From assembly GCF_000428585.1 (NCBI RefSeq), contig NZ_AUAF01000009.1, forward strand, positions 26,865-90,864: a stretch of 64,000 bases of DNA. The letters run 5' to 3'. How positions within the stretch are numbered: position 1 is the stretch's first letter; each line of letters opens with the position of its first letter. The position numbers and the translations under genes were made by a program. This stretch comes from Zooshikella ganghwensis DSM 15267. Lineage in GTDB: Bacteria; Pseudomonadota; Gammaproteobacteria; Pseudomonadales; Zooshikellaceae. Positions 1 to 10,188 of this stretch are shown piece by piece. The notes beneath the pieces are model-generated. The model had not been told where the DNA came from. It saw nothing but the letters and a program-made list of their open reading frames with translations, and did no database searches.

Positions 1-11
1 TTTATTCCTTA

Positions 12-731
12 TTATTTACGCTTCACTGGAAACAGCGCTCGACTATTGAGTGGCTTATCACCTAATAACTCCCTTAAAGCTAATCTCATCAAACGCTTTG
101 CAGATTGGCGTGTACTTTTCTGCAGATAATTATCCTCTGCAATAGCCAGCAACTCCCTGCCTGAAAAGCAACGATACGCTTGTTGAGACAACTCATTTTT
201 TGTTGCTTTTATAAAGCCTAATTCTGGTACAAAACAATAAACCTTAGCAGGCTCAATAAAAGCATCACTTTCCGCTTCATATAACAGTGGTAAACCATAC
301 CCTAGAGCAATGAGTAACTGTTTTTCAAAACGTCGTAATACTATATCTAGTGTATTCTTGGCAATAGTAAGCGAACTCAAGGTCTGCGTATACAGCTGAA
401 AAATATCAGTTGAAGTATCATGAGTGGGAAGTAAACGATACAGAAGTTCATTTAAGTAAAAAGCACAATAGAGGGTATCGCCATTTAACTCAAAAGGAGA
501 TGCATTGTTTTCCCACTGATAGCAACTTAAAAGTGTCTGTTGTTTTTTTAGCTGCAACCAATAGGAAACAAAGGGTTGTAAGGTCGGAAGTGTTTGACGT
601 TTTTGTTTTTTTGAGGTTTTACAAATAACCTTTAAGCGTCCCTGCTCTTTAGTGAATAAATCAACCAAAGTGCTATTTTCCCTATAGGGACGCTGATGAA
701 GCACATAGCCAGATACTAACTCAACCGTCAT
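12..731 (-). CDS. recO: DNA repair protein RecO
   Basis: RecO works with RecF and RecR to load RecA on SSB-coated single-stranded DNA during gap repair. The 239-residue product has the family's usual length. Its N-terminus has the OB-fold start (VSGYVLHQRPYRENS near residues 6-20), followed by an alpha-helical C-terminal part. I see no four-cysteine zinc finger, as in other gammaproteobacterial RecO proteins. The start codon abuts the era stop with no gap, so it is the last gene of the rnc-era-recO operon within the window. The stop lies 12 bases from the window edge, so any further gene (pdxJ is common here in relatives) is outside. Confidence 0.95.
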   Translation of the reverse strand: MTVELVSGYVLHQRPYRENSTLVDLFTKEQGRLKVICKTSKKQKRQTLPTLQPFVSYWLQLKKQQTLLSCYQWENNASPFELNGDTLYCAFYLNELLYRLLPTHDTSTDIFQLYTQTLSSLTIAKNTLDIVLRRFEKQLLIALGYGLPLLYEAESDAFIEPAKVYCFVPELGFIKATKNELSQQAYRCFSGRELLAIAEDNYLQKSTRQSAKRLMRLALRELLGDKPLNSRALFPVKRK

Positions 732-1652
732 TTACTGCCTGAAGTCATCATACCCTAGACTGCGCAGCGCACGCTCGTCATCAGACCAGCCACCTTTGAC
801 TTTTACCCATAAATTGAGCATTACCTGGCTATCAAACAGTCGCTCCATATCTAGCCGTGCATCATGTCCAATAGACTTTAAGCGAGCACCTTTCGCACCA
901 ATGACAATGGCTTTTTGCCCATCTTTTTCAACAAGGATCAGGGCACTGATATGAAGCACTTTTCCGTCCTGTTTAAACTCTTCTATTTCAACAGTAATTT
1001 GATAAGGAATTTCATCACCCAACTGACGCATAACTTTTTCTCTCACAAGTTCTGCGGCAAGAAAACGTGAGCTACGATCAGTGAGCTGATCTTCCTCATA
1101 GAAGTGAATACTTTCTGGTAAGTGTGCGGCTACTGCTGCTTCCAGTTGCTCAATACTTGCCCCGGTTTTGGCCGACATTGGAATTAATTCTGCGCTAGGC
1201 ATACGCTTAGCAAGTTCCTCAAGTAAAGGCAGCAGTTGCTCTTTATCAGTTACTTTATCCACTTTATTAATGGCAACAATAAGTGGGCATTTCATTCCTT
1301 GTAGTTGGTCAAGCACCATTTGATCTTCATCTGTCCAGCGGTTACGGTCAATCATGAAAATGACCACATCAACATCGTTAATAGCTGAACTTGCTGCTCG
1401 ATTCATGTAACGATTGATCGCCTTCTTGCCACTTTTATGAAGTCCTGGCGTATCAACATAAATGGCTTGTACATCACCTGCTGTCTTTATTCCAATAATT
1501 TGATGACGCGTCGTTTGAGGCTTACGCGAGGTGATACTCAGCTTTTGTCCTAGAATACGGTTCATTAATGTCGATTTACCCACATTAGGTCGACCGACAA
1601 TAGCCACAAATCCACACCGGCTACTTGTACTAGAATGATTGCTATCAACCAT
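732..1652 (-). CDS. era: GTPase Era
   Basis: Essential GTPase that binds the 3' end of 16S rRNA and assists 30S subunit maturation. The 306 residues contain the G1 loop GRPNVGKST at 20-28, G3 DTPG at 67-70 and G4 NKVD at 129-132. A C-terminal KH RNA-binding domain carries [13 protein letters not shown] near 251-263. The start overlaps the rnc stop by 8 bp, suggesting translational coupling. The order rnc-era-recO is the standard gammaproteobacterial arrangement. Nothing is unusual in motifs or length. Confidence 0.97.
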   Translation of the reverse strand: MVDSNHSSTSSRCGFVAIVGRPNVGKSTLMNRILGQKLSITSRKPQTTRHQIIGIKTAGDVQAIYVDTPGLHKSGKKAINRYMNRAASSAINDVDVVIFMIDRNRWTDEDQMVLDQLQGMKCPLIVAINKVDKVTDKEQLLPLLEELAKRMPSAELIPMSAKTGASIEQLEAAVAAHLPESIHFYEEDQLTDRSSRFLAAELVREKVMRQLGDEIPYQITVEIEEFKQDGKVLHISALILVEKDGQKAIVIGAKGARLKSIGHDARLDMERLFDSQVMLNLWVKVKGGWSDDERALRSLGYDDFRQ

Positions 1653-2334
1653 TAGCTTTGTCTACTCCTAAGTGTTCAAGCGCTTTTCGAGCCGCTTGCT
1701 GCTCAGCTCCACGGCGGCTGGAACCAATACCAATGGTTTTGTCTTGCAACATGGAAACATTACACTCGATGGTAAATGTCTGGGCATGTGCTTCACCTTC
1801 AATACTGATGACATCATACTGGGGTAAAGCTTCCTGACGTGACTGTAAGAACTCCTGCAGTCGTGTTTTAGGGTCTTTCTGGGTGTCTTCCAACGTCAGC
1901 TGGTCAAGTCGAGACTCAAACCACTGAAGTACACATTGTCTGCAAGCCTCCATCCCGCCATCCAGGTACATAGCACCGATAATGGCTTCTAAGGCATCAG
2001 CCAGGATAGACTCTCGGCGAAAACCGCCACTCTTAAGCTCTCCAGAACCTAACCTTAGGTAGTCCCCTAAGCCAAACTCCTTGGCAATTTCTGCCAAGGT
2101 TGCGCCACGCACTAAGCGTGCACGCAGCCGACTTAAATGCCCTTCCTTCGCTTCTTGAAAGCGACTAAAGAGCTCTTCAGCAATTACAAAGTTAACAATA
2201 GAGTCACCCAAAAACTCCAAACGCTCATTATTCTGACCTCCAAAACTGCGATGGGTTAATGCCAGTAATATGCGTGACGGGTCGTTAAAGTGATATCCGA
2301 GCTTTTTACAAAGTGGTGTTAATGACTTCTTCAC
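1645..2334 (-). CDS. rnc: Ribonuclease III
   Basis: Double-strand-specific endoribonuclease that processes rRNA precursors and structured mRNAs. The 229 residues have the signature ERLEFLGDS at 37-45, with acidic catalytic residues E40 and D44. A second acidic cluster follows ([16 protein letters not shown], about 112-127). The C-terminal double-stranded RNA-binding domain starts at [12 protein letters not shown] and runs from about 157 to 225. The start overlaps the upstream DUF4845 gene by 4 bp (ATGA), and the end overlaps era by 8 bp, so the three genes are probably translated as a coupled unit. Confidence 0.97.
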   Translation of the reverse strand: MKKSLTPLCKKLGYHFNDPSRILLALTHRSFGGQNNERLEFLGDSIVNFVIAEELFSRFQEAKEGHLSRLRARLVRGATLAEIAKEFGLGDYLRLGSGELKSGGFRRESILADALEAIIGAMYLDGGMEACRQCVLQWFESRLDQLTLEDTQKDPKTRLQEFLQSRQEALPQYDVISIEGEAHAQTFTIECNVSMLQDKTIGIGSSRRGAEQQAARKALEHLGVDKANG

Positions 2335-2702
2335 TTAGTCTGCGTATTCCAATTATGTTCAAAGGTTAAAACAACATAAATATTTGCCAACAGGTGCTCA
2401 CGCTTTTCATAGTTAATGACAACATTAACAACGCCACCTTGTCGCTTCACTTTAACAGCATCGTTAGGAATATCTCTAATACTGTTAACCTGAAATCCTC
2501 GGCTAATTAAATCTCTAATTTCACTAGGAGAAGCAGAACCTATATCTGGTCGGTCTAAATTCTTCAGCACCCTGCCAATAGACATATCATCCAGGTAGTG
2601 AGGCAGCATTTTAAGTGTACACAACACAGCAAAGCCCCCTACCACAAATACAAATAACCAGCCGGCTAGCGTCATTCCTTGTTGTTTATGCATTAGCTTC
2701 AT
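2331..2702 (-). CDS. DUF4845 family membrane protein
   Basis: Small 123-residue protein with one N-terminal transmembrane segment (about residues 10-30, [20 protein letters not shown]). A periplasmic part ends in a stretch with alternating hydrophobic residues ([12 protein letters not shown]). It matches the DUF4845 family routinely found between lepB and rnc in Pseudomonas-like genomes. Its function is unknown; the position next to signal peptidase hints at an envelope role, which is inference. The MTLAGW stretch resembles a type IV pilin-like start, but no GFxxxE prepilin site is present. The stop overlaps the rnc start by 4 bp. Confidence 0.8.
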   Translation of the reverse strand: MKLMHKQQGMTLAGWLFVFVVGGFAVLCTLKMLPHYLDDMSIGRVLKNLDRPDIGSASPSEIRDLISRGFQVNSIRDIPNDAVKVKRQGGVVNVVINYEKREHLLANIYVVLTFEHNWNTQTK

Positions 2703-2750
2703 AGCACCATCTCTTTTTCAATGATTGAACCAAAAATAGTTAATCTGTAA

Positions 2751-2771
2751 GGTCTATTACAAAAATAGACC
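2751..2771 (-). terminator. Hairpin after lepB, possible weak terminator
   Basis: Perfect 8-bp inverted repeat GGTCTATT / AATAGACC with a 5-nt loop in the 154-bp gap between lepB and the DUF4845 gene. No T-tract follows on the minus strand, so it may be an RNA-stability or processing hairpin instead of a true intrinsic terminator. Confidence 0.3.
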
Positions 2772-2856
2772 CATTTCGCAAATTTTATGCTATGAGCACT
2801 AAACTTCTTTTAAAAAACTACTCGGGAGTCAACGCCATAAGACGAATGGCACCATA

Positions 2857-3678
2857 TTATTCAATAGCACCATTATTTTTAAAGCTCGGCAACTGTCCCC
2901 AGCTAGGCCAGTGCATCCAAATATAAATAGCTTTACCTACAACATTAGCATCAGGCACAAACCCCCAGCTTCGGCTGTCATTACTGTTGTCGCGATTATC
3001 GCCCATCACAAAATAATGACCTTCAGGCACAGTCCACTCACCATCTAAACGCCTTAGTTGGATTTGCATCCCAACATTTTCTCGAATTTGATGCTTTACC
3101 CCCCCTAAATTTTCTTCTAACAGCTTATAGGGAATGTTTTGCTCATGAAGTTGAGCGATAAATTGCTCTTCAACTAGCTCACCATTAATAAACAGCTGTT
3201 TATCTTTATATTGAATCGTATCGCCAGGAAGACCCACTACCCGTTTGATAAAGTTAATCGTAGGGTTAGCAGGCTCTTTAAATACCATCACATCGCCACG
3301 TTGAGGGTCATTAACATTGACAACTTTGGTACCAATCACGGGTAGGCGTATTCCATAAGCATATTTATTCACCAATATGAAATCACCAATAGCCAATGTT
3401 GGTTTCATAGAGCCTGAAGGGATTTGAAAAGGCTCAAAAAGAAAGGAGCGAACTACCAGTACAATGAGTAGTATTGGAAAAATTGACTTTGCCGTTTCAA
3501 AAACAGCTGGTTCTTTGGTGATTTTTAAGACCACCTCATCATCGACATCACTGGTAGACGCTTTATATTGGTCAACCGCAAGACGACGACGAGGCGCTAA
3601 TAAAAAATAATCACATGCAGCCAATACACCCGTCAGAAAAACTGCAATGACTAAAATAAGTGGAAAGTTAAAGTCCAT
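2857..3678 (-). CDS. lepB: Signal peptidase I
   Basis: Inner-membrane serine-lysine protease that removes signal peptides from exported preproteins. In the 273 residues there are two N-terminal membrane segments (about 5-28 and 64-82). The nucleophile is in PSGSM (S90) and the general-base lysine in INFIKRVVGLPGD (K145). The box E motif GDNRDNSNDSR lies near 226-236. Length and motif order are typical of the gammaproteobacterial enzyme. The gene starts 2 bp after the lepA stop, the classical lepA-lepB pair. Confidence 0.97.
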   Translation of the reverse strand: MDFNFPLILVIAVFLTGVLAACDYFLLAPRRRLAVDQYKASTSDVDDEVVLKITKEPAVFETAKSIFPILLIVLVVRSFLFEPFQIPSGSMKPTLAIGDFILVNKYAYGIRLPVIGTKVVNVNDPQRGDVMVFKEPANPTINFIKRVVGLPGDTIQYKDKQLFINGELVEEQFIAQLHEQNIPYKLLEENLGGVKHQIRENVGMQIQLRRLDGEWTVPEGHYFVMGDNRDNSNDSRSWGFVPDANVVGKAIYIWMHWPSWGQLPSFKNNGAIE

Positions 3679-3680
3679 AA

Positions 3681-5498
3681 TTATTTCTCTACTTTTAGTA
3701 CAGCAAGGAACGCATCCTGTGGTATTTCTACCCGCCCAACTTGCTTCATCCGTTTTTTACCTGCTTTTTGTTTTTCAAGCAGTTTACGTTTTCGGCTCAC
3801 ATCTCCGCCATAGCATTTTGCGGTTACATTTTTACGTAGTGCTTTAACTGTTTGACGAGCAATAATATGCCCTCCAATAGCCGCTTGAATGGCTACATCA
3901 AACATCTGCCGTGGAATTATTTCTTTCATTTTTTCTGTCAGGAGACGACCACGGTGCATAGCATGATCTTTATGAACAATAAGCGCTAAAGCATCAACTT
4001 TTTCACCATTGATCAAGATATCCAAACGGACCAAATTGGCCGCCTGAAAGCGCTCAAAACTGTAGTCTAGTGAAGCAAACCCACGACTTACTGACTTCAA
4101 GCGATCAAAAAAGTCCAGTACTACCTCACTCATGGGAAGCTCATAGCTCAATGACACTTGTCCTCCAACAAACTGCATATCCTTTTGCACACCCCGCTTC
4201 TCCACACAAAGAGAAATAACATTACCTAAATAATCTTGTGGTACGAGGATATTTGCTTGAACAATGGGTTCACGCATTTCATTGACGACAGAAGGGTCAG
4301 GTAACCGAGAAGGATTATCCACATAATGAACAGAGCCATCCTTGTGTTCTACTTCATAAATTACCGTTGGGGCTGTGGTGATGAGGTCCAGATTATACTC
4401 ACGCTCTAGACGTTCCTGGATAATTTCCATATGGAGCATACCCAGAAAACCACAGCGAAAACCAAAGCCTAACGCATCTGAAGATTCAGGCTCATAAAAC
4501 AAAGATGCATCATTAAGCGACAGCTTACCCAGTGCCTCACGGAATGATTCAAAATCATCTGAGCTAATAGGAAATAATCCAGCATAGACCTGGGGTTTAA
4601 CCTTTTGGAAACCAGGCAATGCAGGAACATCCCCCCCAGAAGATAGCACCAAGGTGTCACCAACGGGGGCACCGTGAATATCCTTAATGCTTGCCACAAC
4701 ATAGCCTACTTCACCAGCACGAAGAACACCGGTTTCATGACGTTTTGGCGTAAAAATACCAACACCATCAACGACATGCACATCCCCAGTAGACTTAACT
4801 TTTACCTTATTGCCCTTATGTAAACTACCCTGAACAACACGGACTAAAGACACAACACCCAAGTAGTTATCAAACCAGGAGTCAATAATCAGGGCCTGTA
4901 ACGGCTTATCATAGTCGCCTTCAGGAGGTGGTATTAATTGAATCAGGCGCTCTATAACATCTGAAACACCCAATCCACTTTTAGCACTACATTGCACTGC
5001 ATCTGTCGCATCCAAGCCAATTATGTCTTCAATTTCTTGTGCAACACGCTCAGGTTCAGCCTGTGGTAAATCAATTTTATTGAGTACAGGCATCACCTCC
5101 AAACCTTGTTCTATCGCAGTGTAACAGTTTGCGACTGACTGTGCTTCAACACCCTGTGCGGCATCCACAACCAGCAATGCGCCTTCACATGCTGCAAGTG
5201 AACGAGAAACTTCATAGGAAAAGTCCACATGCCCTGGAGTATCAATAAAGTTTAGTTGGTATCTTTTCCCATCCAAGGCTTCATAGTTTAGGGTTACACT
5301 CTGCGCCTTAATGGTTATCCCACGCTCACGCTCAATATCCATGGAGTCTAACACTTGAGCGGCCATTTCACGATCAGACAAACCTCCACAGGTTTGAATA
5401 AAACGATCAGCCAGCGTGGACTTACCATGGTCAATATGGGCAATAATGGAAAAATTGCGAATATGGCTTAAATCACTCACGATACTTTGTGCCACCAA
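3681..5498 (-). CDS. lepA: Elongation factor 4 (LepA)
   Basis: Ribosome-associated translational GTPase (EF4), linked to back-translocation and 30S biogenesis. The 605 residues have G1 AHIDHGKST at 20-28, G3 DTPGH at 86-90 and G4 NKID at 140-143. EF-G-like domains follow, then the LepA-specific C-terminal domain ending in the lysine-rich stretch around [20 protein letters not shown]. It lies between mucD (182 bp upstream, with a hairpin in the gap) and lepB (2 bp downstream). Confidence 0.97.
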   Translation of the reverse strand: MVAQSIVSDLSHIRNFSIIAHIDHGKSTLADRFIQTCGGLSDREMAAQVLDSMDIERERGITIKAQSVTLNYEALDGKRYQLNFIDTPGHVDFSYEVSRSLAACEGALLVVDAAQGVEAQSVANCYTAIEQGLEVMPVLNKIDLPQAEPERVAQEIEDIIGLDATDAVQCSAKSGLGVSDVIERLIQLIPPPEGDYDKPLQALIIDSWFDNYLGVVSLVRVVQGSLHKGNKVKVKSTGDVHVVDGVGIFTPKRHETGVLRAGEVGYVVASIKDIHGAPVGDTLVLSSGGDVPALPGFQKVKPQVYAGLFPISSDDFESFREALGKLSLNDASLFYEPESSDALGFGFRCGFLGMLHMEIIQERLEREYNLDLITTAPTVIYEVEHKDGSVHYVDNPSRLPDPSVVNEMREPIVQANILVPQDYLGNVISLCVEKRGVQKDMQFVGGQVSLSYELPMSEVVLDFFDRLKSVSRGFASLDYSFERFQAANLVRLDILINGEKVDALALIVHKDHAMHRGRLLTEKMKEIIPRQMFDVAIQAAIGGHIIARQTVKALRKNVTAKCYGGDVSRKRKLLEKQKAGKKRMKQVGRVEIPQDAFLAVLKVEK

Positions 5499-5630
5499 TT
5501 GTCACTGATAAAAAAATGCTAGCCCTTATATTTACTTTCTTAAAGGGCTGCAACAGAACAGTATATCTACTTTGAAATCAAAGATTGACAGAAAGGCTGA
5601 ATTCTAACGTATTTATTACCTTCCGGCTAT

Positions 5631-5664
5631 GCTGACAGGGTTGAGGAGGAGCTAACCTGTCAGC
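5631..5664 (-). terminator. Stem-loop between mucD and lepA
   Basis: Perfect 9-bp inverted repeat GCTGACAGG / CCTGTCAGC with a 16-nt loop, beginning 17 bp after the mucD stop. On the minus strand it lacks a downstream T-tract; on the plus strand TTTT follows but no plus-strand gene is upstream. It could be a partial terminator or a processing signal separating mucD from lepA. Confidence 0.4.
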
Positions 5665-5680
5665 CTTTTATCCTTACTAC

Positions 5681-7090
5681 TTAGTTATCTGTAAGTTTAA
5701 ATGTGATATAGCCTGGCTTGCCATGACGGACCAAACGCATAGGGATGGATTTATTTGCAGGTAATTTGTCCACCACATCATAAAAGCTTTCGGCGGAATC
5801 AACTTTCTCGTTATAGATATCAGTAATGAAGTCACCTGAGCGCAAACCAACATCACGACCAGGGCCTTCAAGTACCTTACTCACAACCACACCATGGGCC
5901 AGGTCATGCTGCTCTTTCTCATCAGCTGTCAGCGTTTTAACTGTAACCCCTAGTCGATTTGACAAAGCTTTAGGCGTGTTTTGCTTGCTATCAACAAGAT
6001 GTCGTTTATCTGGAAGCTCACCAATCATGACTGAAAGCGTTTGTTTTTCTCCCTTACGAAGTATATCAACCTCAACTTGCTTACCTACTGGTGTCCGGCC
6101 AACAATATAAGGCAAATCCGATGATTCTTTAATCTCTTGACCACCAAACTGTAAAATAATGTCGCCACTCTCAAAACCTGCTTTTTCTGCAGGGCTATCT
6201 TCAAGAACCTCTGCCACAAGTGCACCCATCGGTTTTTCTAAGTCAAATGACTCAGCAAGTTCCTTGTTCATAGCCTGAATCATAACCCCTAGCCAGCCTC
6301 GCGAGACATACCCCTTCTCTTTGAGCTGCTTAACCACATCCATAGCAACATCCATGGGAATCGCAAAAGAAAGCCCCATAAACCCTCCAGATCGAGTATA
6401 AATCTGAGAGTTAATGCCAATCACCTCTCCATCTAAGTTCAGGAGTGGACCACCAGAGTTACCTGGGTTAATAGCAACATCCGTTTGAATAAATGGAACA
6501 TAATTTTCACTAGGCAAGTTACGTCCTGTCGCGCTCACAATTCCTGCGGTTACAGATGCTTCAAAACCAAATGGCGAGCCAATTGCCACAACCCACTGGC
6601 CAGGTTTAATCACTGCTTGAGTATTTACTTTAACAACAGGTAAGTCTGAGGCCTCAATTTTAAGCAGTGCTAAATCTGATCGCTCATCAGCACCAATGAC
6701 TTTTGCTTCAAGCTCTCTTCGGTCTCGCAACCTAACTATTATTTCGTCAGCCCCAGAAATAACGTGATTATTTGTTAATACATAACCATCTTGAGAAACA
6801 ATAAAGCCTGAGCCTAGTGAGTGAGCAGGCGTTTTACTATCTTTACCAGGGGGGAATGGCTTTCCAAAAAAATCACGAAAAATATCAGGTAAATCTTGGT
6901 GAAACTCACGAAACTGGAGCTGCTGTCGCCTTTTAGGTTCCTGTCGTGTACTAATATTAACAACAGCAGGAGAGGTATTCTCGACTAGCTCGGTAAAGTC
7001 CGGATAAGATCCTGCACGAGCGGTGGAAAGTGTTATCACTGTTGATAAAACAAATAGCCAAAGAAAGCGAACAGTTAGTACAGTTCTCAT
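5681..7090 (-). CDS. mucD: DegP/DegQ-family periplasmic serine protease (MucD)
   Basis: HtrA-family periplasmic protease and chaperone, which in Pseudomonas restrains the AlgU envelope-stress response by clearing misfolded proteins. The 469 residues begin with a signal peptide (about 1-26, cleavage near ARA-GS). The catalytic triad is H109 (TNNHV), D139 (ERSDLA) and S212 (GNSGGP). Two PDZ domains follow, about 260-345 and 370-465. The gene ends the rpoE-rseA-rseB-rseC-mucD series, the same order as algU-mucA-mucB-mucC-mucD. It starts 60 bp after rseC and is probably cotranscribed. Confidence 0.95.
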   Translation of the reverse strand: MRTVLTVRFLWLFVLSTVITLSTARAGSYPDFTELVENTSPAVVNISTRQEPKRRQQLQFREFHQDLPDIFRDFFGKPFPPGKDSKTPAHSLGSGFIVSQDGYVLTNNHVISGADEIIVRLRDRRELEAKVIGADERSDLALLKIEASDLPVVKVNTQAVIKPGQWVVAIGSPFGFEASVTAGIVSATGRNLPSENYVPFIQTDVAINPGNSGGPLLNLDGEVIGINSQIYTRSGGFMGLSFAIPMDVAMDVVKQLKEKGYVSRGWLGVMIQAMNKELAESFDLEKPMGALVAEVLEDSPAEKAGFESGDIILQFGGQEIKESSDLPYIVGRTPVGKQVEVDILRKGEKQTLSVMIGELPDKRHLVDSKQNTPKALSNRLGVTVKTLTADEKEQHDLAHGVVVSKVLEGPGRDVGLRSGDFITDIYNEKVDSAESFYDVVDKLPANKSIPMRLVRHGKPGYITFKLTDN

Positions 7091-7149
7091 AAGAAACCAA
7101 AACCCTTAAAATCTGTTTATTATTTATTCAATTTAGTGGTTTTAACTAT

Positions 7150-7605
7150 TCAAGAAATTGCTTGAGCTGCTAGCTTCACACGTATTACTACAGGTAATGT
7201 TTTTTTCTGAACAAAATGCTTATGGCTATAGTCCCTCACCCCAACAAATGTCAGCAGTAATAAAGAAATCGCTACCCCTAAGCTTGCTAATTCATGTAAC
7301 TGCCACCAATGACCTAAAAATAGTCCCAATAAAAGCGCACAGAGAGGCAGTAAGTAGACTAAAACTGAAGCATTAACTAGGGTATTTTCCTCGATACCAA
7401 TGACTACCTCATCACCAACCTGTAAGGAGTAGTTATCACTAAGTGCTTTGATATAGGCATGTTGGCGATTGGGAATCAGCTTTTCCATAAGGTTATGTCC
7501 GCACCCTGATTTAGCCTGACATTTGCCGCATGTAGTTCGCCGAATGGTTTGGACCCACACTGCACCAGGCTCGACAGCCATTACATGTCCTTGTTCTTCT
7601 ATCAT
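7150..7605 (-). CDS. rseC: SoxR-reducing system protein RseC (MucC)
   Basis: Inner-membrane protein of the sigma-E regulatory cluster; in E. coli it also takes part in reducing SoxR. The 151 residues have an N-terminal cysteine cluster (C26, C29, C35 in TTCGKCQAKSGCG) typical of the family. Two membrane helices follow (about 78-98 and 104-122). It sits 54 bp after rseB. Its exact contribution to sigma-E control is not well defined in the family. Confidence 0.93.
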   Translation of the reverse strand: MIEEQGHVMAVEPGAVWVQTIRRTTCGKCQAKSGCGHNLMEKLIPNRQHAYIKALSDNYSLQVGDEVVIGIEENTLVNASVLVYLLPLCALLLGLFLGHWWQLHELASLGVAISLLLLTFVGVRDYSHKHFVQKKTLPVVIRVKLAAQAIS

Positions 7606-7659
7606 ATTAGCTGATATCTTTTCTCTGATTTAAAACGTTAAACTTTAGGTAATATTACT

Positions 7660-8673
7660 TTAACGCTTATTTAAAGCTGACTGCACTGAAACTGCAATTT
7701 TTTCAGCTGTTTTTTCAGGGACCTCACCGACAACAGTAACCAGATAAATGTTGTTGTTATCCTTTAACATTCGAGAAATAGCCGTCATTGCTCCTCGACG
7801 ACTCAAGGCTTGTTGGGCAGCTGAACGCTCATCACCTTGCTCAACAAAAACAGAAAAGCCTGCCAGCCCATCTGAAAACATCAATGAGGCAATCGTCATA
7901 CCATACCCTGAATGCTTACGCTCATCATGCCTCGATAGTTCAAAACCATCAGGTACCCAGGATACATGCCAGCTTTGCAGGGTATCACTTGGTTGACGGC
8001 TAACGCTCTGGGTTGAAATAACTTGTTCAACCGCATTTTCATCATTTAATGATGAAACCAGGCGCTCTTCTGCAATAGCCTCTCCAGTTTGAATGGAAGT
8101 AAACTGCAAACGTTCTAGTAGCTTGCCTTTGTTATCCAGTAGCACCGACTTTAATAAAAGTGCAGTATCCTGATCTAACCATAATCGATAACCATATCGA
8201 TGCTGATCATTTGGCACGACATTAATCACAGTAGTCGACCGGTTTGCAATACGGCCGTGACCGTCTAACTCCAGCTTGTATAGCGAAGCAATTTTACTGA
8301 GGTTTTTTTGAAAAGCTTGAGCGAAAAGAATAGGTGTTCCTTGATGATCAAAACGGATTACTTCGTTTTTAGGGGTCACACATATTACTTTGTCCCCATA
8401 ACGAATAACCTCTCGCGGCGGTCCATCTAAATACACCAACCGCTCACGAACCTGTCCATCTTGGTAAGCATGAGCGATAGACATAGTGGTCAATCCGCGA
8501 CTATGTTCGTACACAAATTGACCTTCATAATTCAGCTGTTGAGTAGCGACAACCATAGCTTGCAGCCAATCCAGTGCTGTTCTTTTTTCAGTTGCAGCAG
8601 CACTAAAGCTCGCCAATAACATAGCCACCGTGAGAAGAGTTTGACCTAAGCCCAGACGAACCCGCATACGCAT
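7660..8673 (-). CDS. rseB: Sigma-E factor regulatory protein RseB (MucB)
   Basis: Periplasmic sensor that binds the anti-sigma factor RseA and protects it from cleavage by DegS until mislocalised lipoprotein or LPS signals displace it. I chose the ATG at 8673, 2 bp after the rseA stop, preceded by GAGAC, giving 337 residues and a clean signal peptide (MRMRVRLGLGQTLLTV..., cleavage near SAAA-TE). Earlier in-frame starts at 8694 and 8730 overlap rseA. The LolA-like lipid-sensing N-domain covers about residues 30-215 and the small C-domain about 220-330. Confidence 0.93.
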   Translation of the reverse strand: MRMRVRLGLGQTLLTVAMLLASFSAAATEKRTALDWLQAMVVATQQLNYEGQFVYEHSRGLTTMSIAHAYQDGQVRERLVYLDGPPREVIRYGDKVICVTPKNEVIRFDHQGTPILFAQAFQKNLSKIASLYKLELDGHGRIANRSTTVINVVPNDQHRYGYRLWLDQDTALLLKSVLLDNKGKLLERLQFTSIQTGEAIAEERLVSSLNDENAVEQVISTQSVSRQPSDTLQSWHVSWVPDGFELSRHDERKHSGYGMTIASLMFSDGLAGFSVFVEQGDERSAAQQALSRRGAMTAISRMLKDNNNIYLVTVVGEVPEKTAEKIAVSVQSALNKR

Positions 8674-8674
8674 A

Positions 8675-9409
8675 TTACTTTGTCTCAAACTCATGGACTC
8701 TGGCAAATGGTAAAATGCCTTGATTAGCACTCAATGAACTGTATTCAGCATGCTGCAACATATAAGACTGAAAGCGCGTCTGTGCAGCCATCTCAGCTAG
8801 TTGTTTCGCACGTAACGCTGCTTCATGCTGATCCACACGAAGTGGTACGCGGTATGTGGGTTGATCAGGATACCCTGCTAGCATAGGAGCTGCCTGCCCT
8901 GTCACCAGTGGTGACTCTCTAACAACTGGGGAGGCCGCCGACACAGGAATAGTGTTTGTTGTAGCTTCAGCTTGAGCAGTCAGCTCTGCTTCCAAATTAT
9001 TATTTGCAGAACGATTCACTAAATTTGCACCTAACAGCACAGCCAGGGTAACTGTTGCAGCAACAGCTGCACCACCCGCAGGACGCAACCATCGCGACCA
9101 ACCATGAGCTACTGATACAGCACCACCCAAAACAGTTTGATCACTCATGGCCGTTTCATAGGCAGGCTGGTGATGTTCATGCATTGGCTCTGCATCAATA
9201 GCCGTACTTATCGCTGCAGACAAGTCAATGTGTGAAAAGTCATGAGTCTCTTTCCGCATGACTTCACCCACTAACTGGTATCGAAACGCCTTTGCTCGTG
9301 TTTCATCATTATCATGAAGATGCTTCAATACCCGGTGCAACTCCAGCTCATTCGCCTCACCATCCATGATGGCTGATAATGACTCGTAATTACGATCATC
9401 ACTGCTCAT
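8675..9409 (-). CDS. rseA: Anti-sigma-E factor RseA (MucA)
   Basis: Single-pass inner-membrane anti-sigma factor that sequesters RpoE. The 244 residues have an N-terminal cytoplasmic sigma-binding domain (YESLSAIMDGEANELELHR, residues 8-26). One membrane helix lies at about 109-131, followed by a periplasmic RseB-binding tail. The periplasmic tail just after the membrane helix would be the expected DegS site, then RseP would cut within the membrane; this follows family knowledge. The gene begins 117 bp after rpoE. Slightly longer than Pseudomonas MucA (about 194 residues), with an Ala/Thr-rich linker near 133-165. Confidence 0.93.
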   Translation of the reverse strand: MSSDDRNYESLSAIMDGEANELELHRVLKHLHDNDETRAKAFRYQLVGEVMRKETHDFSHIDLSAAISTAIDAEPMHEHHQPAYETAMSDQTVLGGAVSVAHGWSRWLRPAGGAAVAATVTLAVLLGANLVNRSANNNLEAELTAQAEATTNTIPVSAASPVVRESPLVTGQAAPMLAGYPDQPTYRVPLRVDQHEAALRAKQLAEMAAQTRFQSYMLQHAEYSSLSANQGILPFARVHEFETK

Positions 9410-9526
9410 AGAGGCACCTCATTGCACTGGAAAACATCAAGATCTGCTCTCATTGCCACACCATCCGTTCCATATTAAAAATCAAACGCCGTATTATCAA
9501 AAATCATTTCTTATCACTGTTAAGTC

Positions 9527-10117
9527 TCAGCCAGCAGCGCTGGATAACAGAGGCTGCACCTGTTTATCAACAGCTTCTCTTGCTCTAAAAATTCTTGAGC
9601 GCACAGTACCTACTGGGCACTGCATAACTTCAGCAATCTCCTCATAACTTAACCCATCAAACTCTCGAAGGGTGAGCGCTGAGCGTAAGTCATCAGGCAG
9701 ACCTGCAATGGCTTTATACACAACCTTTTCAATTTCATCACGAAGTAGACGGTTCTCAGGATTTTCAATTTCCTTTAAGGGGTTATGTCCCTCAAAATAT
9801 TCAGCTTCTTCACTATCGACATCTGTATCAGGTGGACGTCGGCCTTTTGATACCAGGTAGTTTTTCGCTGTGTTAATCGCGATACGGTAGAGCCAGGTAT
9901 AAAATGCACTTTCACCACGAAATTTATCTATAGCTCGATAAGCTTTAATAAACGCCTCTTGAGTAACATCGTATACTTCCTGATGGTCATGCACATAGCG
10001 GCTGACCAAGCCAAGAATCTTATGCTGGTACTTTAGAACCAGCAGATCAAAAGCACGCTTGTCCCCCCGTTGGACTCGATCGATTAATTGTTGATCAGAG
10101 TCTTGCGCACTTACCAT
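9527..10117 (-). CDS. rpoE: RNA polymerase sigma factor RpoE/AlgU
   Basis: ECF-family extracytoplasmic stress sigma factor. I place the start at ATG 10117 because it has a strong GGAGG ribosome site just upstream and gives 196 residues, close to Pseudomonas AlgU (193). An in-frame ATG at 10159 would add 14 residues of unlikely sequence. Region 2 (RGDKRAFDLLVLKYQHK; FYTWLYRIAINTAKN) and region 4 (LTLREFDGLSYEEIAEVMQ, with the HTH ending GTVRSRIFRAREAV) are clear. It leads the rseA-rseB-rseC-mucD series and has its own sigma-E type promoter upstream. Confidence 0.97.
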   Translation of the reverse strand: MVSAQDSDQQLIDRVQRGDKRAFDLLVLKYQHKILGLVSRYVHDHQEVYDVTQEAFIKAYRAIDKFRGESAFYTWLYRIAINTAKNYLVSKGRRPPDTDVDSEEAEYFEGHNPLKEIENPENRLLRDEIEKVVYKAIAGLPDDLRSALTLREFDGLSYEEIAEVMQCPVGTVRSRIFRAREAVDKQVQPLLSSAAG

Positions 10118-10188
10118 ACTCCCTCCGCTGTTCCCAAGAACAACAGAGCGTTCAGGCATTGCCGGGTGGTTAAGTTATGTTCTGTTGT

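Noticed and set aside
2331..2702. Type IV pilin-like protein between lepB and rnc
   Set aside because: The N-terminal [11 protein letters not shown] resembles a pilin start but lacks the Glu at +5; the conserved position fits DUF4845 better.
5826..6110. 94-codon open frame opposite mucD, and similar frames inside the hybrid kinase (15509-15826, 19117-19458)
   Set aside because: All are out-of-frame shadows of well-supported genes with intact motifs; none has motifs of its own.
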